A program made the translations under genes and the position numbers. 64,000 bases of DNA from Diphasiastrum complanatum. Lineage: Eukaryota; Streptophyta; Lycopodiopsida; Lycopodiales; Lycopodiaceae. Every line of letters begins with the position of its first letter. Positions within the stretch are counted from its first letter, which is position 1. The notes beneath the pieces were generated by a model. The model was not told where the DNA came from, searched no databases, and saw only the letters and a program-made list of their open reading frames with translations. Location: the NCBI GenBank assembly GCA_029204225.1, contig CM055103.1:46760703-46824702 (forward strand), in the 5' to 3' direction. Positions 10,017 through 21,118 of this stretch are shown one piece after another.

Positions 10017-11140
10017 TTAAACAAAGTGATATCAAATTTCCTATTATAAAATACAAACGTATGAAGATCATGGTTATATTTCAAAATCAAAATATAAATC
10101 CACTGCACAAAATAATTTGATAAATTTTTAAATTCTATCTTAATAGTACATCAATTTTATCTCTACAAAAAATTCAACTTATTGTTCTCGTGTTATGTCA
10201 TAAACGCCTTCCCATAGGCTAAAATTGTTGGCTTGACATGAAGTAAAAATACAGCAATATGATATAGCAAGGCCTTTGTGTTAGAATACTGTATGGTTCT
10301 TGTTTTAATAATTCATATTATCCTTGACGATTGATTTATTCACCGACTCCCATGAGCAACTTTAACACATAGTATATTGCATTTGCAAGACAAGGGCAAC
10401 ATAAAAAAACATTTAACAAATATGCATATTGAAAGAGATCATAAATCATCAACCATTCGAACTCTTTGAAATACATCAACTCATAAAAAAATGTATTTTT
10501 TCAAGCACCAGCATATTACTTGGAAGGGTACGTAGTAGCCAATACTTGTTAGAATGTAAACTGCTCTCTCTGTCCTTTTGAAGCCAGGAAAGATCCAGAA
10601 ATGTTGGCTACTGCAGCACAATCTCTACAATTGCAGTATATACTATGGATATTTGCATATCAGAACCAAGACTTTCTTCACAACCAGCTGGGTAGCCTGA
10701 AAATTCGTTGTCAACTAACGGGATTATCAACACGAGGAAATCCTGCAGAATCAGCTGAGGAAAACAAACATACATGTCTATGCATAAATTCTCTCTTGTG
10801 TTTCCTCGTTTATGCGGCAGATTGGAGTAAACTCCTGGCCTCAGGGAGAGGAGATTACGTAATCACTAATGCCACTTATTGGAGCGCCGTTTATACTTGA
10901 ATTTGTACTGTTCTTTCAACTGCAAAAACCGAAACTAGCTAACTGCCTATACTCTCGACCAGCAGACAAATGAAAGCCACAAAATGAGCCAAATGAAAAA
11001 TGAGTAACAGTAGATTGTCTAACTTCCAATCTAATCAGATAGACAGAAAAGGATGAGAGAGAAAGAGTGAGAAGGGAGGGCGATTATGACAGATTGCGGT
11101 AGAAAACAACACAATCGCTGCACTCACAGTCTAGGTATTT
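10017..11140. other. Copy-1-only segment, no recognised gene
   Basis: This AT-rich segment replaces the gypsy RT continuation and gene fragment found in copy 2 (49,712-51,264). A 99-codon plus frame at 10,601-10,900 matches nothing I know and lacks promoter or splice support. I see no terminal repeats that would explain the swap. Confidence 0.4.
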
Positions 11141-11568
11141 GCACATCCGGCAGCCAAGACAAACACATCACCAATCGCAATTGCGCTCTCTTGGACAACC
11201 CCTTATCTGCTGTCGCACCCTTCTTTCTGCCAACTCCTCGCATGAAGCCAACCTACTGCAATAGCATCACCATTAAACGTAAGTTAACTTGCCGTATCTA
11301 TACTGAAAGCGCAGCTCACTTCATACTCTAACCTGCAAGCAAACAGCTTATATTAAACCACCTTGTTTGATTATTAGGCCCCGGTAGCTAGAGCCTAATT
11401 AGTGGTAGTTGATATGAAATACGTCTTCTGCAGTCGAATCGGTGAGTTTGTTCTTTTTTTGTCTTTTCAGATCGTTTTTTCTATGAATTATAATGGTAGT
11501 ATTCACACTGAGGTAAATAATAACTAAATATTATGTGACCGTCAGTTACATTCACGACGACGTTTGAG
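11141..11568 (-). other. Duplicated stretch with a short basic ORF (copy 1)
   Basis: On the minus strand a GCTATTGCAG acceptor-like site is followed 12 bases later by an ATG at 11,243 opening MRGVGRKKGATADKGLSKRA. The same start occurs at 51,364 in the second copy, but after about 25 codons the two differ because of a 7-base length change. It could be a first coding exon of a host gene or chance. No domain recognised. Confidence 0.25.
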
Positions 11569-12289
11569 AGGGACGCCTATTCCACCTGTTCGCACCTATG
11601 TAGAGGCTTTAGCCTACAATATGTAGTTAGAGTTTCTCTGGCTCTCTCTCTTGGTGTGTGATGCTCTCTCTCTTTCCTCTCTCGCTGATCTCGTGATAGC
11701 TGCTTGCTGCACATTCTGTATCATGGTATCAGAGCGAGGTTTGTCCACACCTTCCATTCACGGCCGACATCTCCCTGTCTGAACACTAGATTTGAACTGT
11801 GCTTTTCAAGTCTTGAAAATGTAGAGCCTTTGTCTGTATCGTGAAAGTCTGGGTGGGACTTGCTGTAAATAGTTCTTACGATCAAGATGAGGGTACTACA
11901 GGCCTGTGTGAAGTTGTTTCTATGGAGCGCTGCTTCCTATGAGTTAGGCTCAACGATTCTGCTTAACGTATCACCATGCAGCGATATGCATCTGCATGTG
12001 TGAACAGAGAGAGACCTGCTATTGTACTGAACAGCACCAACAACGGGATGGTCCTGCATTTGCCTCGCAGCACCATCGTTACCTAGGTCTTAATTATTGG
12101 GATCTCATTTTTTTCACAAATTTGATTGTTGTAATTTTCTCATGGACGAAATCTTGATACTACGTAACTCTAATGAATAGAATCTTGAAACTACATAGGC
12201 CTCCTGGATGGAGTTAAAAAAACACCTTGCACTGACTACCTGAGATGCTTATGATTAGCATGAATGCTATAAGCATGACTTATGAACAT
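11569..12289 (+). mobile_element. LTR end, primer-binding site and leader of a copia-type element
   Basis: ATTCTGTATCA (LTR end) is followed at once by TGGTATCAGAGC at about 11,725-11,736, the initiator tRNA-Met primer site. TGTAGAGGCTTTAGCC near 11,596 is a possible LTR start, giving a short LTR of about 125 bp. The rest is leader without a coding frame. The whole segment is missing from the duplicate at 51,688, so it is a copy-1 insertion or a copy-2 loss. Confidence 0.5.
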
Positions 12290-12969
12290 GGGTTTTACTT
12301 GTAAATATAGATGGTTACACAAGTACAGAATTTTGCATAGCTTTACTCTTCAAGAACTGTCGTAGCATGTTCACTTTAGATCATAAGATATTAGTGTAGT
12401 ATATAGGATTATCGTTCCCACAGAGATGGATAGTTCACAATAATTGGAAAAAATAAGGCTTTTTATGTTTTAGCATATGAAAACCTGGTTATCCTCACAT
12501 ATTAGAGAGGTCAGGCTGCCAATACTACCTTAATGTAATGCAATAGTACCACACTAGTTAAGTTGATTTTCCAAAGTTTCAAATAATTCTGATGAAATAC
12601 TCAGAGTTCTTAGTGATTTCAAAAGTTCGACAAGATTAAATCTATCGACAATTGATATACTCCTTATCAAGAAGTTTTGATAAGTTATGTTCTACTAGAT
12701 CTGAGGTAATTATTTCCCACAGTCAAATCTTAGAAATTGTAAGCCATGGTTTGGAACTGTCGAACAATATTATTCGACAATGAACTACACTCGAACACTT
12801 CTAAAATGGAGTTCAACATTCATTAATGAATCTCACTTCCGAATAGGTACTAGATGATGGAAAAAATATAAAAATAATTGTGCAAATCTATCAGGCTTTG
12901 TAACGTAATGAAACGAAACGAAACGAAAGTAGACAAAACGAAGCGAAGCGAAACTTGAAAGAGCTCTGA
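12290..12969 (-). other. Leader region downstream of a J-family LTR (minus strand), copy 1
   Basis: Non-coding AT-rich sequence matching 51,690-52,375. At its right edge the minus strand reads AATATCAGAGCTC directly after the J LTR, a damaged form of the TGGTATCAGAGC primer site, so this is the leader of a second J-type element placed in tandem. A CGAAACGAAACGAAAC-type short repeat lies at 12,908-12,950. Confidence 0.5.
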
Positions 12970-13797
12970 TATTGATATTGCTGAAGGGAAGTAATCGTGA
13001 AGCAAAAACAGTCGCAAACGAAATCGATTTGGATGGAGTTCGAATATGATTGCTGGTCATTGTCTGCTACATCATTCTTACAATCCTCTAGAATGTAGAC
13101 AGACACTGCTGACCTACGTTATAGATTAATATAGCATTCAACGAGATTGAACCAGTGTGCGAAATTGATTAAACAAGTAAATGAGATACACAAATAATAG
13201 CTGACAACAATTCATTTGAGATCAGACAGAATTATGAATAATATGTGCATAATAACTATAATATCATCTATTAATCCTCTTGAGATCGAGCACTGCGTGA
13301 CAGACCCACACAGCGCATTGGCGTGAGAGAAGCGGCGTTCTCCCAAGAATAGTGTCTCGCTTACTAGAGGACTTGTTGGATCTTTGTGGATCCTGCTTAC
13401 AAAATTGTCTCGCTCACTGGCGGACTTCTATTCTATATTTTTCATCTATCTGTATATGTTTCATGCATATAGCAAACGTGTATATTTTGCAAACTTTTTT
13501 GTGTCGCTTCGAGTAACATTCTTGATCAGACAGATTAAACATCTATAACTAATCATGGATTACAAGAGCGGTGGATTAGGCACGTCCTAATGCTCTTTTG
13601 TTGTTGTCACCATATCAGATCAGGGATTTGCACTTCATAGTACTTGGTTGATCTTCCTGGTCCTTTGGAGCACGAAGTGTTTTGCGTTGCGAACATTTTC
13701 GTTTCGTGTTGTGTCGTGCTGTTCGAGAACATTTTCATTTTGTGTCTTTTCGTCAAATTGAGAGTTGAAAGCTAGCAAAGCTTTGGTAACAGAAACG
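12970..13797 (-). mobile_element. LTR of copia family J (left copy)
   Basis: About 830 bp matching 17,105-17,942 as a direct repeat on either side of the J pol region, and also 52,376-53,108, 53,846-54,672 and (inverted) 60,226-60,836. On the minus strand it follows GAGAGGGAGCTAAAG (polypurine tract at about 13,811-13,825). Its other end carries the damaged primer site, so it serves as 3' LTR of the element to the right and 5' LTR of a lost element to the left. Confidence 0.8.
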
Positions 13798-13810
13798 TTT
13801 CGTTTCTTTA

Positions 13811-16800
13811 GCTCCCTCTCAAAGCATGATAGCTTGATGACTCCAAGATTGCTCCTCTATTTCTCGAACAGACCTTTGTCTAAGGCCTTTCCAAAAATGT
13901 CAGCAACCATCTCCTTCATTCCAATGAAAGTAGTCTGCAGCTTCTTCTTCTTGATCAGATCCCTTATCAAGTGGTGCTTGATTGCGATGTGTTTCGTCCT
14001 TGAGTGAAACACAAGATCCTTTGTCAAATGTATTGTGGATGTATTGTCCATCAGCAAAATCAGAAGTTCATTCCTCGTTTCACCTAATTCATCAAGGAAC
14101 TATTGGAGCCAAATGATTTCATTGGCCATCTTTGTTATTGCTACGTATTCTACTTTGCAGGATGACTAAGCCATGATGGTCTGTTTTTTGCTGACCCAGA
14201 GAATTGCTGCTCTTGACGCGATGGTGCATCCTCCTGAGACACTTTTGTAGTCGTCCTTGAGAGATGCCCAGCTAGCATCACTGTATGAAAGCATCTGGAA
14301 CCCTGCATCATGAGAATAACACAATCCAAAATCCTTCATTAATTGAAGGTATTGCAAGATTCGTTTCGCAATCTTCCAATGAGTCGAGCCTGGATTCGTA
14401 CTGAATTGGATCATCCTGAACATGGCATAAGCAATGTCAGGATGTGTGTTATCTACAAGATACATTTGTGATCCAATTAGCTTCTTGTATGGTATATGCT
14501 GCATCAATTATCTTTCCTCTCAGTCTTCGAGCAATCTTCATTTGTCAAGATTGTTCCTACAAGCATTGGAGTATTTGCTACTTTGCAATTCATCTTCCCA
14601 AAATCTTCTAAGATCTTATGGGTATATCTGGACTGATGAAGGTACAATTTCCCTTCCTCATAGTCTCTGTCAATCCGTAAGCCTAGATAACATCTGGCTT
14701 CTGCTAGGTCTACAATCTCAAAATGTTTCGAGATGTCATACTTCACCTCAACAATAAGTTCCTCACTTTTGCAGAGTATCAGAGTGTCGTCCACATATAC
14801 AGCTACAATGATGATCTTCCCATTTGTAATTCCTACATAAACATTGGAATCAGCTATTAGTGGCTTGAATCCTAAGGATTTCAGGGCTTGATCTTCCTTC
14901 TTATACCATTGTCGCGCTGATTGCTTTAAACCGTAGATACTCGTGTGCATTCTGCATGCATAAGTAGGAAGTGAGTTCGAAATGTAGCTTGGAGGTTGAT
15001 CCATATAGACTTCTTCGTCTAGCTCACCATGCAAGAACGCTGTCTTTTTGTCCTCGATGTGAATCCTGAGATCATAAGCAGCTACATATGCAAACAATAA
15101 GCGTAGGGATGAATGTTTCACGACAAGGGAGAAGGTCTCAGCATAGTCAATACCATATCTCTGAGAAAACTCCTTCGATACAAGTCTGGCTTTATACTTT
15201 GAAATATTTCGATTCGGTCCATACTTCAGCTTGTATACCCACTTGCATTGTACAGTCTTTCACTTATCTGGTAATGGCTGCAATGTCCATACCTCATTCT
15301 TACTCATGGATTCCATCTCCTCATTCATGGCTTGGATCCATTTGTCCTTCTCTGGACATTCAATTGCTTCCTTGAATGTCTGTGGTTCTCCACTGAATTC
15401 ACAAAACTCTTTTGACGTAGAAGCTGAGCTGCATGGCACAAATCTTGCTGGCGCCCTTTGTTCTCTTGTCGATCTTTTAGGAGATTCTTCTGGTACTACA
15501 ATGCTTTTGCCTTTATCTAATCTGCAAGGTCCGAAACCATTTCGGTTTACAGGTGTTGTAGCAGTAGGCTGGCTAGCAAATCTGTCTTCGTCTGATTCGT
15601 CGCTCGAATGAGGTGTGACTCGAACATCTTCGTTTGAGTGTTCGTCCTCTGCCCTCTCTGTCACAATTGGTAGATCATAGTATTGTCTTCCAAGGACTTC
15701 ATAACTCGCAGGATCATTGTTGGCCATTGTTCTGCTCTCACCAAATTTGACTTCTCTGACTGTCTTCATTGTGTTTGTCTCTGGCATATAAACTCTGTAG
15801 TATGATGAATGATTGTCATATCCTACAAGATATCCTTGTTCTACTTTCTCATCAATCTTCTTTCGAAGCTTGTCAGAAAAATGTGCATATGCTACACAGC
15901 CGAAGATTCGAATAGGAGCCAGATTGGGTATTCTACCCCACCATAATTTGTGTGGTGTTGTCTGAGGAACACCAGATTTTCCTGTCCTGTTCTAAATATA
16001 AGCAGTTGTAGCTACTGCTTCAGCCCACAACACTCTTGGAGCCTTCGAATAGGCCATCATGGACCTGGCAGCTTCCATAAGAGTCATGTTCTTTCTTTCT
16101 GCAACACCGTTGTGGTGTGGTGTATAAGATGTAGTTCTTCTGTGAGTGATTCCTCGATCATTGCAAAACTCAATGAATCGGTTTGAGATGTATTCTCCAC
16201 CCCGATATGTTCTGATATGCTTCACCTTATTTGTTGTGCATCTTTCTACCCAATTCACATACTCCGTGAATTTGTCAAATGCTTCTGATTTATTGTTAAT
16301 GAAGTAGACTCTGGCAAACTTACTGTAATCATCAATAAAGGTGATATAATATTTCGAGCCTCCTACTGAGATCACGTTGAAAGGTCCACAGATGTTTGAA
16401 TGTACTAGCTCTAAAATCTTTGTCGTTCTGTAGGAGTCCTTGACAAAAGGAGTACGTGACATCTTACCCTTTATACATGCATCACAAGTCATCAAACTGG
16501 TTGCATTCGAGATGCTCACCCCTGTGATTGCTCCATGATGGTTTGCTTGACATAGTACCATTGAATTCATATGGCATAGTCTCTTGTGCCATAGAATATT
16601 TGACGAATCATCATGGGTTTGATGCACTTGATCTGCAGGTAGGCATACCTTCAAGTGATATAGGTTGCCTTTTCTTCTACCTTGAGTGATCAGTGTACTG
16701 GTGCTTGCATCAACAACATTGCATGTTTCATCTGAGAACGTTACACGCATCCCAGCATCAGCTATTCTTTCCACTGATAACAAGTCCTGCTGTAGTGTAG

Positions 16801-17100
16801 GCACGAACATAATGTCTTCGAGTCATCTGTCTCTACCGTTTGTCTTGAGCCATAGTGAACCAATACCATTCACTTGATGCTTTGATCCGCCTCCAAGAAG
16901 GACAAATCTTGATGGATCTGCACTTCGGAAATCAGACATGATCCGTCTTGATGTAACGAAGTGTGAGGTAGCTCTTGAATCAAGGATTACCTCCTATGTG
17001 TCAGGTGTTGATACTGCACACATGTCTGCACAGATGTAGGCGGTCAAATTTCCGTGATTCAGTCTTTCTCCGCCCATCTTCGAGCTCTCTGGTTCTTCAA
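13811..17100 (-). pseudogene. Ty1/copia family J: PR-INT-RT-RNase H, gag missing
   Basis: Minus strand, right to left: protease remnant at about 17,050-16,830 (LDSRA in place of DSGA); integrase 16,810-15,790 with zinc-binding LWHKRLCHMN and CDACIKGKM; linker 15,787-15,260; RT 15,121-14,504 with intact VAVYVDDTLIL; RNase H 14,507-14,166 and 14,057-13,857 (TKHIAIKHHLIRD, VADIFGKALDKG). In the integrase both visible catalytic Asp positions are changed: HSNICGPF for HSDICGPF and IRTYRGGEY for IRIDRGGEY (compare 32,229-33,038). A TGA lies before FVPTLQQDLLSVE, and there are breaks near 15,980 and 14,060-14,160. The protease joins the LTR directly, so gag and primer site are lost. Confidence 0.92.
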
Positions 17101-17104
17101 CATA

Positions 17105-17942
17105 GGACGATATTGATATTGCTGAAGCAAAGTAGTCGCGAAGCACAAACGGTCATGAACGAAATTAATTCGGATGGAGTTCGGATATGATTGTTGGTCA
17201 CTACCTACTATATGATTCCTACAATCCTCCAAAATATAGACAGACACTGCTGACCTACGTTATAGATTAATACAACATTCAACAAGATTGAACCAGTGTG
17301 TATAATTGATTTTACAAGTAAATGAGATACACGAATAATAGCAGACAACAATTCATTCGAGATCAGACAAAAATCAGAATAATATGTGCATAATAACTAC
17401 AATATCATCTATTAATCCTCTTGAGATCAAGCACTGTGTGACAGACCCACACAGCGCATTGGTGTGAGAGAAGCGGCGTTCTCCCACGAATAGTGTCTCG
17501 CTTACTAGTGGACTTCTTGGATCTCTGTGGATCCTGCTTACAAAATTGTCTCGCTCACAGGCGGACTTCTATTTAGTATTTTTTGTCTATTTGTATATGT
17601 TTGATGCATCTAGCAAATGTGTATATTTTGCAAACTTTTTCGTGTCACTTCGAGTAACATTCTTGATCAAATAGATTAAACATCTATAACTAATCTTGGA
17701 TTACAAGAGCGGTGGATTAGGCACGTCCTAATGCTCTTCTGCTGATGTCACCATATCAGATCAGAGATTTGTACTTCATAGTACTTGGTTGATCTTCCTG
17801 GTTCTTTGGAGCATGAAGTGTTTTGCATTGCGAAGATTTTCGTTTCGTGTTGTGTCGTGCTATTCGCGAACATTTTTGTTTCGTGTCTTTTTGTCAAATT
17901 GAGAGTTAAAAACTAGCAAAGCTTTGGTAATAGAAACATTTT
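17105..17942 (-). mobile_element. LTR of copia family J (right copy, 5' side)
   Basis: Direct repeat of 12,970-13,797 with scattered base changes. On the minus strand it precedes the J protease remnant with no gag between them. It contains TTCGTTTCGTGTTGTGTCGT-like words and an 11-bp GCTAGC/AAGCTTT region near its start. Confidence 0.8.
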
Positions 17943-18590
17943 GTTTCTTCACTAGATTCTCTATCTCTGATAAAAAGACTCAGAACTCAACCAATATACG
18001 AAATAGATTAACTTCAGAATTTTGTTATCCCAGGTGAATCCATATGATATTTCACTATAGAATAATATTCGACTGAATGAAAGTTCACTTTCAATAACTC
18101 GAATAAGTTTAAAGCTGTCAGACAGTGAACATTGCTTAATTATTTATTTTTGGAATCACATATGCCTGAAAGAACTAAACAAGTATCATAGCACACAGAT
18201 TCTTTTAGTCCTCTATTGTGCACGACAGATTACTGACAAGTTCAGAATTACATACACTCTCAATGAAAGACTAAAGTCTAAGATGTGAAACCCTCAATCC
18301 TTACATTAGACTACTAACAAAGTACATATAGAGAAATTACATAAACAGACATCCTTCAAATCATGAAGTGTGTCATTCCCTTCGTTAGGCGTCTGTTCTA
18401 AAACAATATAATGATGACATGGGTACATTTGCTTAGTTGTCCAACTGCCATGTCATCTTGAGCCAATTAGATCAATATAATAAGACGGCAATCACGTTTG
18501 CTGTTCATTATAAATTATAAGACGGCAGATGGAGGGCACCTGATGCTTGATGTATTGGAGCATTCCCACGTTGGGTTCAAGCGCGCATCA
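17943..18590. other. Flank of the J element; no gene
   Basis: 17,943-18,169 continues the large duplication (equal to 54,673-54,895) and ends exactly where the second copy switches to gypsy RT. From 18,170 to 18,590 I see AT-rich sequence without a supported feature. Confidence 0.6.
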
Positions 18591-18628
18591 TGATAAAGAC
18601 GGCGTTCACGTTTGCTGCTCATTGTGAA

Positions 18629-19637
18629 TCAGCGACTCTTTTTACATTTTGTGCAGTCAATAAATTCATCGCGATGAGATCTTTCAGTCTTTCTCTTTCT
18701 GATTGGGTTGTCCTCTGGATTGTACACTCTCAGAGCTTCAACTTGATAAAATGGCACCTCTCTATTATTCTCAAAGATTCATGTTTGCTTATCCCACTTC
18801 CCAGCAGAGTCGCAGCCGCCATATTGTGCAAATTCAGAGGGGTTCTCGAAGACTCCTATATATCAGTTCAAGTTGGAAAGTTATCAACATAACCCATTTA
18901 TCTAGTTCATGGGTTGGGCAGATGATTAGTGTTCACTTTACCCTTATCACAAGACTAGCAACTACGGAGAGAATTTGTAAAGGTATTTCTACTATTCTTG
19001 GGCTTGAGAATCTTTGCATCACTGCAGACCTTTATGAGTGATATTTTCGTGCAATTTCTATTCAGACAGCATTCAGTTGAAGTTGTTGTTGTGAGAGTAG
19101 ACTTCCCATAATAGGTTGATTCATCAGCAAAGCCAAGAGAACTATGCTTATCTTTACAAAATCGAGTATTCACATCGCACACGATTGTTGATATGAAGTG
19201 AAGGCAGCTTAAAAAGAACACGGTACTGTAGTGGAGACTTTTAATAGAATATTAGAACACGTACCGTCCAAACAAGTAGAGCAACTGCAGAAGATCTTCA
19301 TGATCCCAGAGTCATATGCCTTCAAAACACCAATTGTATCTCCAAATGCGCTTGAAACGCCACATCTGAATTCCTTGTGAGGAACTTCAGCTGTTTCGTT
19401 CTCGTTGCGTTGGGACTTTTCTTCAGATCTTCGATGAGGCCTGTTACTTGGGCCCTCCCCATCGGAGCCTTCTTTGGAAACTTTCTCAGTCAATGCCTTT
19501 TCATAATTCAAATCCCGGGTTACTATTTCTGATAACTGTATAAGAACATCCGCAGCGTTACTCAGCTTGACATCTTGCTGGTTGAGTTGAGGGCTGTCTG
19601 GCTGCTGTGTTTTAGTGGTGTTTCTGTGTTTCGGCAT
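18629..19637 (-). pseudogene. Two-exon gene remnant with a TDBD-like (Tify-binding) domain
   Basis: Exon 1 runs from ATG 19,637 to 19,265: a polar, charged N-terminus (MPKHRNTTKTQQPD) ending in GVLKAYDSGIMKIFCSCSTC. A GTACGT donor follows at 19,264. A TATATAG acceptor precedes exon 2 at 18,855; with phase 1 kept, exon 2 continues VFENPSEFAQYGGCDSAGKW. Known TDBD domains of plant nuclear regulators show the same order: G..K..G..CSC..C, then P..FE.HAGC and an IYFENG-like strand, here IFENN. Exon 2 goes on with RKRKTERSHRDEF and CTKCKKSR before a TGA at 18,629-18,631. A premature TGA at 18,779-18,781 falls inside the domain just before IFENN. The intron is about 409 bp. The stop makes a pseudogene likely. 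Confidence 0.55.
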
Positions 19638-19639
19638 TT

Positions 19640-20832
19640 CCTCTTTTGAGCTTTTGAATCTCTTTCAAGCTTGTACGGTTGTTCCTGCTTCAAAGAAAAA
19701 GTTCGACCAAATAACAACAAAGAAATCAACAAATGCTAAATCTTTGGATTTCTGCTACCTTCATATGTGGCCAGAAGTCATTAATAAATGATGCCATACT
19801 GTCTTTGCATGAATCTACATGGATGCCAAAAAGCAGTTTCAGTCCCCAAAATTATTCTTTAGTTGTAAAACAAGCACACTATCCACATCAAACAATGCTT
19901 TCTGGCACCTAATATTTGCCATAGTAGATAATTTTTCTATGCTCAAATGAATAGTTACACAATAACGTCTTTCTAGATATACATAACATTGTTCTATGCA
20001 AGTCCTAAACTGAACAATTATTTGGTAAGCTATTGTGACAATTCTCAAAGATGATGTGTGTCTAGTAGATGAAGTTGAGTTGAAAATTGTGGTATAGTTC
20101 AAATCTCTTCGAATTGCCAAGGTTGTTAGATGTTTTTATTTTTTAAAGAATTTGCCAACATGCATGGAAAAGATGCTCAATCTTTTGAATTACCTTAATA
20201 TATGACTGTAACACTACATGTAGGGATCAAGATGCCCTCTTCTTCTAGGAGGGATTTTCATTTTAAATAACCAATAATCAATCAAAATGAGTCATGTTTT
20301 GCTACACAGTATACTTTTCCAAATTCTTTAATGTGAACTTACTCAAAAGATGACAAAATTTATTTCTTTTCAATTTTCCTGCATTCTAATGCAATGGAGT
20401 ACAATTGTTGAAGTAATATGCCTTCACGTGTTAGAGAGACCAAAACAAGGAATTCTAGTAGAGAGAATATTTCTAGAGAGAGAGAGAGAGACGTTAAAAT
20501 AATATATGAAATGTTCGTATTCACCAGTTGACTGGCAACAATAGAGTAAACAGCCACAACTTGTGCTCTACATTGTTCCTGAGCGAATCAGTATGAGAAC
20601 CTACGCTTTGAATTGTTGTCTTATGTGAATGAAGAAGCGTGGATGTGTCCACTATCAATTTGCCTGCCCAACGGTAGATCTGAGTCCTGAGTAACAAGCA
20701 AACTACGTCTCCAGTGAGTCTGTCCTTCACAATCGCTACATCTGCCCCCACGTGTGTGACACCTCCTCAGTGTCTGATGATGCTACTATCCTTGCCTCTA
20801 CCTAATCGCAAAGTAGCTCACTCACAAATGAG
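19640..20832. other. Stretch without clear gene
   Basis: On the minus strand 20,770-20,521 is open for over 80 codons (GVTHVGADVAIVKDRLTGDV) and ends beside a possible GGTGAATACG donor; I cannot name it. It may be an exon remnant or chance. A (GA)n run lies at 20,477-20,492. The rest shows nothing. Confidence 0.3.
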
Positions 20833-21103
20833 TTAGAATAAAAGTAGAATCACTGTGCTACTGTACTGTGGGTCCTATCAGTTGATAAGGATCAGTTTGC
20901 TTCGCCATGAGGCAAGTCAGCGGGACACGTGTCCCGCCAACGGCAACCTGGGTCATGCATGGGTTGCCTGAGTGAACAACTATATGTACAGTGTAATTTC
21001 ATTTTGAGAAAGACAGTTGCTATGTGAGCTTGCTGTGGAGAGTGTTCTTCTGTCTGTGTTACTGTGTAGCATGATCTGTGTTCCTGTGCAAAGCAAATTC
21101 TAA
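20833..21103 (+). mobile_element. 5' LTR (271 bp) of the 22.4-kb copia
   Basis: Begins TTAGAATAAAAG and ends GCAAATTCTAA, matching 25,290-25,560 over the same 271 bp with roughly 20 differences, mostly transitions. The primer site TGGTATCAGAGCC follows at 21,106. The terminal TG...CA pair is not obvious; TTAGAAT/ATTCTAA form the inverted ends instead. Outer flanks (ATGAG and GTAAA) do not match, so no target duplication is visible. Confidence 0.85.
20920..20937. promoter_or_regulatory. 18-bp perfect palindrome with G-box core in the LTR
   Basis: GCGGGACACGTGTCCCGC is self-complementary and centred on CACGTG, the G-box bound by plant bZIP and bHLH factors; ACACGTGTC also fits ABA-response elements. 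The 3' LTR keeps 16 bp of it at 25,378-25,393. It sits about 85 bp into the LTR, where U3 regulatory sites are expected. Confidence 0.6.
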
Positions 21104-21105
21104 GT

Positions 21106-21118
21106 TGGTATCAGAGCC
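21106..21118 (+). other. Primer-binding site (initiator tRNA-Met type)
   Basis: TGGTATCAGAGCC lies 2 bases after the LTR end, the usual spacing for copia elements. It is complementary to the 3' end of plant initiator tRNA-Met, as known for this class. Confidence 0.9.

Larger units (their letters stand above)
6716..18169. repeat. Large direct duplication, copy 1
   Basis: This block matches 46,213-54,895 in the same orientation and order. The matching parts are 6,716-10,015 / 46,213-49,711; 11,149-11,568 / 51,265-51,688; 12,290-13,709 / 51,690-53,108; and 16,379-18,169 / 53,112-54,895. The copies differ by blocks: 6,831-6,981, 10,016-11,140, 11,569-12,289 and 13,710-16,378 are only here, while 47,886-48,275 and 49,712-51,264 are only in the other. 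Matching parts look above 90 percent identical by eye. Confidence 0.9.

Noticed and set aside
19839-20120. 93-codon minus-strand frame
   Set aside because: Composition and lack of motifs or splice context fit a chance frame in AT-rich DNA.
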